Shown piece after piece: positions 59,393 through 64,000 of a stretch of DNA of 64,000 bases. The DNA is from Paenibacillus nanensis. GTDB taxonomy: Bacteria; Bacillota; Bacilli; Paenibacillales; Paenibacillaceae. Every line of letters starts with the position of its first letter. The stretch's first letter is position 1. The stretch covers positions 124,001 to 188,000 of the forward strand of contig NZ_QXQA01000011.1 of the NCBI RefSeq assembly GCF_003583765.1. Reading direction: 5' to 3'. The notes under the pieces were generated by a model. It worked only from the letters and a program-made list of their open reading frames with translations, was not told the DNA's origin and ran no database searches. The position numbers and the translations under genes are program-made.

Positions 59393-60697
59393 ATGAAGAA
59401 AATGCTCGGATTGCTTCTTGCCTGCGCGTTAGTGCTTGGCGCCTGTAGCTCGAACGGCGGCACGAATTCGGCAGGCGAAGGCGGCAATGGCGGAGACGGC
59501 GGGGACGCAAGCAAAATCACGATTTGGGCTTGGGATCCCAACTTCAATATTAAGGCGATGAACCTGGCGAAGGAGACGTACGCGGCGGATCATCCGGATG
59601 TGGAAATCGAAATCATTGAGAACGCTCAAAACGATATTGTACAAAAGCTGAATACGGGCCTGAGCTCGGGCACAACGAAAGGTTTGCCGAACATCGTGCT
59701 GATTGAAGATTATCGCGCGCAAAGCTTCCTGCAGGCATATCCGGATATGTTCCATCCGCTGACAGACAGCTTCAAGGCGGAGGATTTCGCTGAATACAAG
59801 CTTGGACCGACAAGCGTAGGCGATACGCGCTACGGCCTGCCGTTCGACTCCGGCGTAACCGGCTTGTATGTGAGAACGGATTACCTGGAGCAAGCGGGCT
59901 ATACGGTAGACGATATGCAAGATATTACATGGGACCAATACATCGAGATCGGCAAAGCGGTGAAGGAGAAGACAGGCAAGGACTGGTTATCCCTTGACCC
60001 GAACGACCTGGGCATTCTCCGCGTCATGATTCAATCGGCCGGCTCCTGGTATTTGAAGGAAGACGGCAAAACAGCGGACTTGGCGGACAACGCTGCGCTG
60101 AAGGAAGCTTTCGAAACGTACAAAAAGATGATGGACGCAAACATTGTCAAAATCCACTCCGATTGGAGCCAATACGTAGCCAACTACAATAGCGGCGATG
60201 CGGCTTCGGTGCCGACGGGCAACTGGTTTACGCCATCGATTACTGCCGCAGCCGATCAGGCGGGCAAATGGGCAATCGTTCCTCTGCCTAAGCTGACGAA
60301 CAACGCGGATTCCGTTCATGCCTCCAGCCTTGGCGGCAGCTCGTGGTATGTGCTCAATGTGCCGGGCAAAGAAGCGGCGGCCGAATTCCTGGGCGCGACG
60401 CTTGGCTCCAATGTCGATCTGTACCAGAAGCTGGTCACCGACATTGGCGCGATCGGCACTTATAAGCCGGCATCGGAAGGCGAAGCGTACAAAGCGCCTA
60501 ACGAGTTTTTCGGCGGCCAAGTCATCGTGCAGGACTTCGCGAAGTGGACGGCTGAAATTCCGAACGTGAACTACGGCATGCACACGTATGCAATCGAGGA
60601 TATTCTCGTCGTCGAGATGCAGAATTATCTGAACGGCAAGGCAATCGACCAAGTGCTGGCGGACGCTCAGAAGCAAGCGGATTCGCAAATCAAATAA
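59393..60697 (+). CDS. Sugar ABC transporter solute-binding lipoprotein
   Basis: A 434-residue family 1 solute-binding protein anchored by a lipobox (LGACS, mature Cys near residue 18). A Gly/Asn-rich linker is followed by ITIWAWDPNFN, and the body has the two-lobe pattern with GLPFDSGVTGLYVRTD and a late Trp-rich stretch; it binds a sugar and delivers it to the permeases. ATG 59393 follows GGAGG at eight bases; TTG 59387 is too close. It is separated from the permease genes by an internal terminator, so it should be made in excess. Confidence 0.94.
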   Translation: MKKMLGLLLACALVLGACSSNGGTNSAGEGGNGGDGGDASKITIWAWDPNFNIKAMNLAKETYAADHPDVEIEIIENAQNDIVQKLNTGLSSGTTKGLPNIVLIEDYRAQSFLQAYPDMFHPLTDSFKAEDFAEYKLGPTSVGDTRYGLPFDSGVTGLYVRTDYLEQAGYTVDDMQDITWDQYIEIGKAVKEKTGKDWLSLDPNDLGILRVMIQSAGSWYLKEDGKTADLADNAALKEAFETYKKMMDANIVKIHSDWSQYVANYNSGDAASVPTGNWFTPSITAAADQAGKWAIVPLPKLTNNADSVHASSLGGSSWYVLNVPGKEAAAEFLGATLGSNVDLYQKLVTDIGAIGTYKPASEGEAYKAPNEFFGGQVIVQDFAKWTAEIPNVNYGMHTYAIEDILVVEMQNYLNGKAIDQVLADAQKQADSQIK

Positions 60698-60716
60698 TTC
60701 GTCATTTCGAAGAAGG

Positions 60717-60779
60717 AACCTTGGACAACCGCCTGCTGACCCTAAATAAGCGGCAGTGCGGCTGCTCCAAGGTTTTTTT
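60717..60779 (+). terminator. Terminator between solute-binding protein and permease genes
   Basis: AACCTTGGA...TCCAAGGTT stem (60717-60725 with 60766-60772) with inner GC pairing, followed by seven T residues. It probably attenuates transcription into the permeases. Confidence 0.85.
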
Positions 60780-60801
60780 CGGAATCGAGGCTTAGGCCCG
60801 A

Positions 60802-60875
60802 GCTTACGAAGCAGTTTTTGCTTCGCAAAAACTTAAGTACATGCTTACGAAGCAGTTTTTGCTTCGCAAAAACTT
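60802..60875 (+). repeat. Two identical 33-bp hairpin-forming direct repeats
   Basis: The same 33 bases occur at 60802-60834 and 60843-60875. Each contains AGTTTTTGC-TTC-GCAAAAACT, a 9-bp stem with a three-base loop. The second copy ends just before the AGGAGG of the first permease gene. Confidence 0.9.
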
Positions 60876-60890
60876 GAAGGAGGCGCGGCT

Positions 60891-61766
60891 ATGAACATAA
60901 GGGCGAAAGCGAATATCGTCAGCTGGTCCTTTATATCCATCGCAGTCATTATGATTTGCGTATTTTATTTCTATCCGATGATCCAGGCGCTCATCATGTC
61001 GTTCCAATCCGGGATGGGAACGAACTTGTCGTTCGTCGGTTTGGATAACTATAAGAGACTGTTCACGGACACCACGTTTATCGCGGCTTTAAAAAACACA
61101 TTCATCTACCTGATCGTCCAAGTGCCGATCATGATTATTTTGGCGTTGTTTATTTCAGTGCTGCTCAACGACAAAAATTTGAAGCTGAAGGGCTTTTTCC
61201 GCACGGCGATTTTCCTGCCGGCCGTCACGTCGCTCGTCGCTTACTCCGTTATTTTCAAATATTTGTTCGGGCCGGACGGCCTCATTAACACGATGCTGCT
61301 TAAGCTTCATCTGATCAACGCTCCCATCGAATGGATCACCGATCCGTTCTGGGCTAAAATCACGATCATTATCGCCATTACATGGCGTTGGACGGGGTAC
61401 AACATGATTTTTTATTTGTCGGCCCTGCAAAATATAGACAGCTCGATTTACGAGGCCGCCCGCATCGACGGCGCATCGTCGTTCCGTCAATTCACGAGCA
61501 TTACGGTGCCGCTGCTGAAGCCGATCATTCTATTCACATCTATTACGTCGACGATCGGCACGCTCCAGCTGTTCGACGAGGTGATGAACATTACGAAGGG
61601 CGGTCCCGGCAATTCGACGATGACGCTGTCGCAATATATTTATAACCTCTCGTTCAAATATACGCCGGACTTCGGTTACGCCGCGACGGTGTCGTACGCC
61701 ATCGTTATTCTGATCGTCATCTTCTCGATTCTACAGTTCAAATTGGCAGGTGATAAGAATGGGTAA
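60891..61766 (+). CDS. Sugar ABC transporter permease (UgpA/LacF type)
   Basis: A 291-residue inner-membrane permease with six helices and the EAA loop EAARIDGASSFRQFTSITVPLLKP (key residues EAARIDGAS) that docks on the shared ATPase. Starts at ATG 60891 after AAGGAGG. It overlaps the next permease by eight bases. No ATPase gene is in the window, as is usual for Bacilli, where MsmX-type proteins energise many such importers. Confidence 0.95.
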   Translation: MNIRAKANIVSWSFISIAVIMICVFYFYPMIQALIMSFQSGMGTNLSFVGLDNYKRLFTDTTFIAALKNTFIYLIVQVPIMIILALFISVLLNDKNLKLKGFFRTAIFLPAVTSLVAYSVIFKYLFGPDGLINTMLLKLHLINAPIEWITDPFWAKITIIIAITWRWTGYNMIFYLSALQNIDSSIYEAARIDGASSFRQFTSITVPLLKPIILFTSITSTIGTLQLFDEVMNITKGGPGNSTMTLSQYIYNLSFKYTPDFGYAATVSYAIVILIVIFSILQFKLAGDKNG

Positions 61767-62583
61767 GCTGAAACGCGTCTTCATGTATTTGTTTTTAAGC
61801 ATCGCGGCCATTGTGTCGGTCTTCCCGTTCTTATGGATGATCGTCAGCTCGACGAACCGTTCGGTCGATGTTACGCAGGGCAAGCTGCTGCCGGGCCCTT
61901 ATCTGTTCGAAAATTTGAGCAAGGCGTTCGAAACGATCGACATTGTGCCGGCGCTGCTCAACTCCGCCCAAATATCGATTACGACGACGGTGTTGGCATT
62001 GCTGATCGCTTCGCTGGCCGGTTACGGCTTTGAAATTTTCCGCAGCAAAACGAAGGATACCGTATTCAGCATTTTGCTTATATCCATGATGATTCCGTTC
62101 GCCGCGCTGATGGTGCCGCTGTACCGGATGTTCGGCACCATCTCGCAGACGATGCCGATTATCGGGATCGACACGATATCTTCCGTTATTCTGCCGACGG
62201 TGACAACGGCGTTCCTGATCTTCTTCTTCCGCCAGAGCACGAAAATGTTTCCGAAGGATATGCTGGAGGCTGGCCGGATCGACGGGCTCAGCGAGCTGGG
62301 CGTGTTTTTCCGGATTTACGTGCCGACGATGAAGACGACGTACGCGGCTGCGGCCATCATTACGTTTATGTCCAGCTGGAACAACTACCTGTGGCCGCTT
62401 GTCGTGCTGCAGTCGCCGGTGAAGCGGACGATTCCGCTGCTCATCTCGAATCTTGGCTCCAGCTACTCGCCGGACTACGGCGTTATTATGACGGTTATTT
62501 TGATCGCGACCCTTCCGACGGCAATTGTCTTTTTCTTGATGCAGAAGCACTTTGTGGCAGGAATGACGGGTTCGGTGAAGTAA
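61759..62583 (+). CDS. Sugar ABC transporter permease (UgpE/LacG type)
   Basis: The partner permease, about 274 residues with six helices and the EAA loop LEAGRIDGLSELGVFFRIYVP (core EAGRIDGLSE). ATG 61759 has AGGTGATAAG upstream and overlaps the end of the first permease, so the two are translationally coupled. The C-terminus ends with the typical QKHFVAGMTGSVK. Confidence 0.95.
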   Translation: MGKLKRVFMYLFLSIAAIVSVFPFLWMIVSSTNRSVDVTQGKLLPGPYLFENLSKAFETIDIVPALLNSAQISITTTVLALLIASLAGYGFEIFRSKTKDTVFSILLISMMIPFAALMVPLYRMFGTISQTMPIIGIDTISSVILPTVTTAFLIFFFRQSTKMFPKDMLEAGRIDGLSELGVFFRIYVPTMKTTYAAAAIITFMSSWNNYLWPLVVLQSPVKRTIPLLISNLGSSYSPDYGVIMTVILIATLPTAIVFFLMQKHFVAGMTGSVK

Positions 62584-62640
62584 GGAGAAAAAATTAAAGT
62601 TCAAAACAACCTCTTAAGGGGATAGGAGAGACCGACAACA

Positions 62641-64000
62641 TGACGATAACGACAAAGCCCAGCCTGGATTGGCTGAGCGATCCAACCATATTTGCCGTCA
62701 ATCGGCTGCCTGCGCATTCGGACCACGCGTATTACGCGACGACGGAGGAGGCTGCGGCGCGCGCGCCGATGGCGATGCGTCACAGCTTGAACGGCACTTG
62801 GAAGTTCCAGTATGCGCCGAATCCGGCGTCGAGACCGGCAGCTTTTTTTGAAGCGGGCTTTAACTGCTCGGGCTGGGATGAGATCGAGGTGCCGGGGCAT
62901 ATTCAGACGCAAGGGTACGGCCAAATGCAATATGTTAATACGATGTACCCGTGGGACGGGCATGAGGAGCTGCGCCCGCCGCAAGTTTCCGAAACCGATA
63001 ACGCGGTAGGCAGCTATATGAAGACATTCCATGTGCCCGGCCATATGCAGGGCAAACCGCTGTTTATTTCGTTTCAGGGCGTGGAGACGGCTTTCTACGT
63101 ATGGCTGAACGGTGAATTCGTAGGCTATGGCGAAGACAGCTTTACGCCGTCGGAATTCGAGCTTACGCCTTACGTGCGCGAGGGCGAGAACAAGCTGGCG
63201 GTCGAGGTGTACCAGCGCAGCACGGGCGCATGGCTGGAGGATCAGGATTTTTGGCGGTTCTCGGGCATCTTCCGCGATGTGCATCTCTATACCGTGCCTT
63301 CCATTCACGTATACGATTTGCACGTGAAGCCGGAGCTGGACGAGACGTTTAAGAAGGGCACGCTGACGGCGGCTCTTACATTCCGGGAAGCGCCGCCGGC
63401 CGGCGCTAAGGCGGTCGTCACGCTAGTTGATACCCAAGGCGGTACCACTGCGGCAGCGGAGCTGAAGCTGGACGGCTCCAAGCGTGCGGAACTGGCGCTA
63501 CAGATTCAGGAGCCCAAGCTATGGAGCGCCGAGGCCCCCAATTTGTATGAAGCGTTGATCGAAATCTATGACGCGGACGGCCGGTTGGTCGAAGCGATTC
63601 CGCAGCGGGTAGGCTTCCGGCGCTTCGAAATGAAGGATAAGCTCATGACGATTAACGGCGAGCGGATCGTGTTCAAAGGCGTGAACCGTCACGAATTCAA
63701 TCCGCGCAGAGGGCGCGCCATCACGAAGGAAGATATGCTCTGGGACATCCGGACGCTGAAGCAGAACAACCTGAATGCGGTTCGCACCTCGCATTACCCG
63801 AACCAAAGCTATTGGTACGAGCTGTGCGATCTGTACGGCATATATTTGATCGACGAGATGAATCTCGAGACGCACGGCTCGTGGCAGAAGATGGGCGCCG
63901 TCGAGCCGTCCTGGAACATTCCGGGCAGCAAGCCGGAGTGGCAGGACATCGTAATGGACCGGGCGATTTCGCTGTACGAGCGGGATAAAAACCATCCGTC
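62641..64000 (+). CDS. lacZ: Beta-galactosidase LacZ-type, GH2 (3' truncated by window edge)
   Basis: The first 453 codons of a family 2 glycoside hydrolase. The N-terminal sugar-binding domain (NGTWKFQY, PGHIQTQGYG, YPWDGHE, EDSFTPSEFELT, WLEDQDFWRFSGIFRDV) is typical of LacZ, and the barrel begins with GVNRHEFNPRRGRAI and RTSHYPN. The catalytic acid/base and nucleophile lie beyond base 64000. Start ATG follows GGGGATAGGAGAG. As the fourth cistron of the permease group it shows that the imported sugar is probably a beta-galactoside, hydrolysed in the cytoplasm. Confidence 0.94.

Overview
The window looks like a chromosomal segment of a Paenibacillus-like member of the Firmicutes (Paenibacillaceae). 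The basis is moderately high GC coding sequence with strong AGGAGG-type ribosome binding sites, many GTG/TTG starts, YesM/YesN two-component genes next to a sugar ABC transporter that lacks its own ATPase, an S-layer-homology protein, a lipoteichoic-acid-synthase-type enzyme, YwhD, a PbpG-like penicillin-binding protein next to speE, and a ZTP riboswitch on folD. There is no rRNA, tRNA, prophage, transposase or CRISPR array. The species assignment is inference.

Layout. 1-2.5 kb: 3' end of an ADP-ribosylglycohydrolase-family gene with extra beta-sandwich domains, then a ribokinase. 2.7-9.9 kb: a small unknown gene, a membrane GGDEF-EAL protein, and a MarR regulator with a large MMPL exporter behind a palindromic operator. 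10-17.5 kb: asparaginase, peroxiredoxin Q, a DinB-fold protein and envelope genes (LTA synthase, VanY-type carboxypeptidase, cardiolipin synthase). 17.6-23 kb: a PerR-like regulator overlapping an atypical OmpR-type regulator, followed by a catalase-family protein that lacks the usual haem-ligand tyrosine; the two transcription units carry matching 7-1-7 boxes. CcdC and an SNF symporter follow. 23-29 kb: membrane protein, M1 peptidase, YwhD, SLH protein. 29.4-32.6 kb: a four-gene ECF sigma operon whose sigma gene seems to start at ATT. 32.6-35 kb: HPP protein, a Crp/Fnr regulator and convergent flavohaemoglobin hmp with an FNR-type palindrome at -41.5 of a predicted promoter. 35-42 kb: DUF1801/SRPBCC pair, FAD monooxygenase, exported transglutaminase-like protein, folD under a ZTP riboswitch, an exported unknown and a double-GNAT protein. 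42-50 kb: beta-mannosidase and the cyoABCD/qoxABCD quinol oxidase. 50-56 kb: small unknown genes, class A PBP, MFS sugar efflux, spermidine synthase. 55.8-64 kb: YesN/YesM-type pair, solute-binding lipoprotein, two permeases and a lacZ-type beta-galactosidase cut by the right edge, a coherent galactoside uptake and hydrolysis cluster.

The most unusual non-coding signal is an approximately 195-bp element present three times (23151-23344, 27089-27284, 45217-45410). Each copy has four related ~30-bp units in the order forward, forward, reverse, reverse, spaced about 50 bp, so the outer pair and the inner pair can form nested stems. The arms co-vary between inner and outer pairs. All three copies lie between convergent genes. 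A separate 50-bp tandem repeat lies at 11.23-11.42 kb and a degenerate one at 44.93-45.17 kb. Coordinates and motifs were read by eye; no alignment or database search was run.
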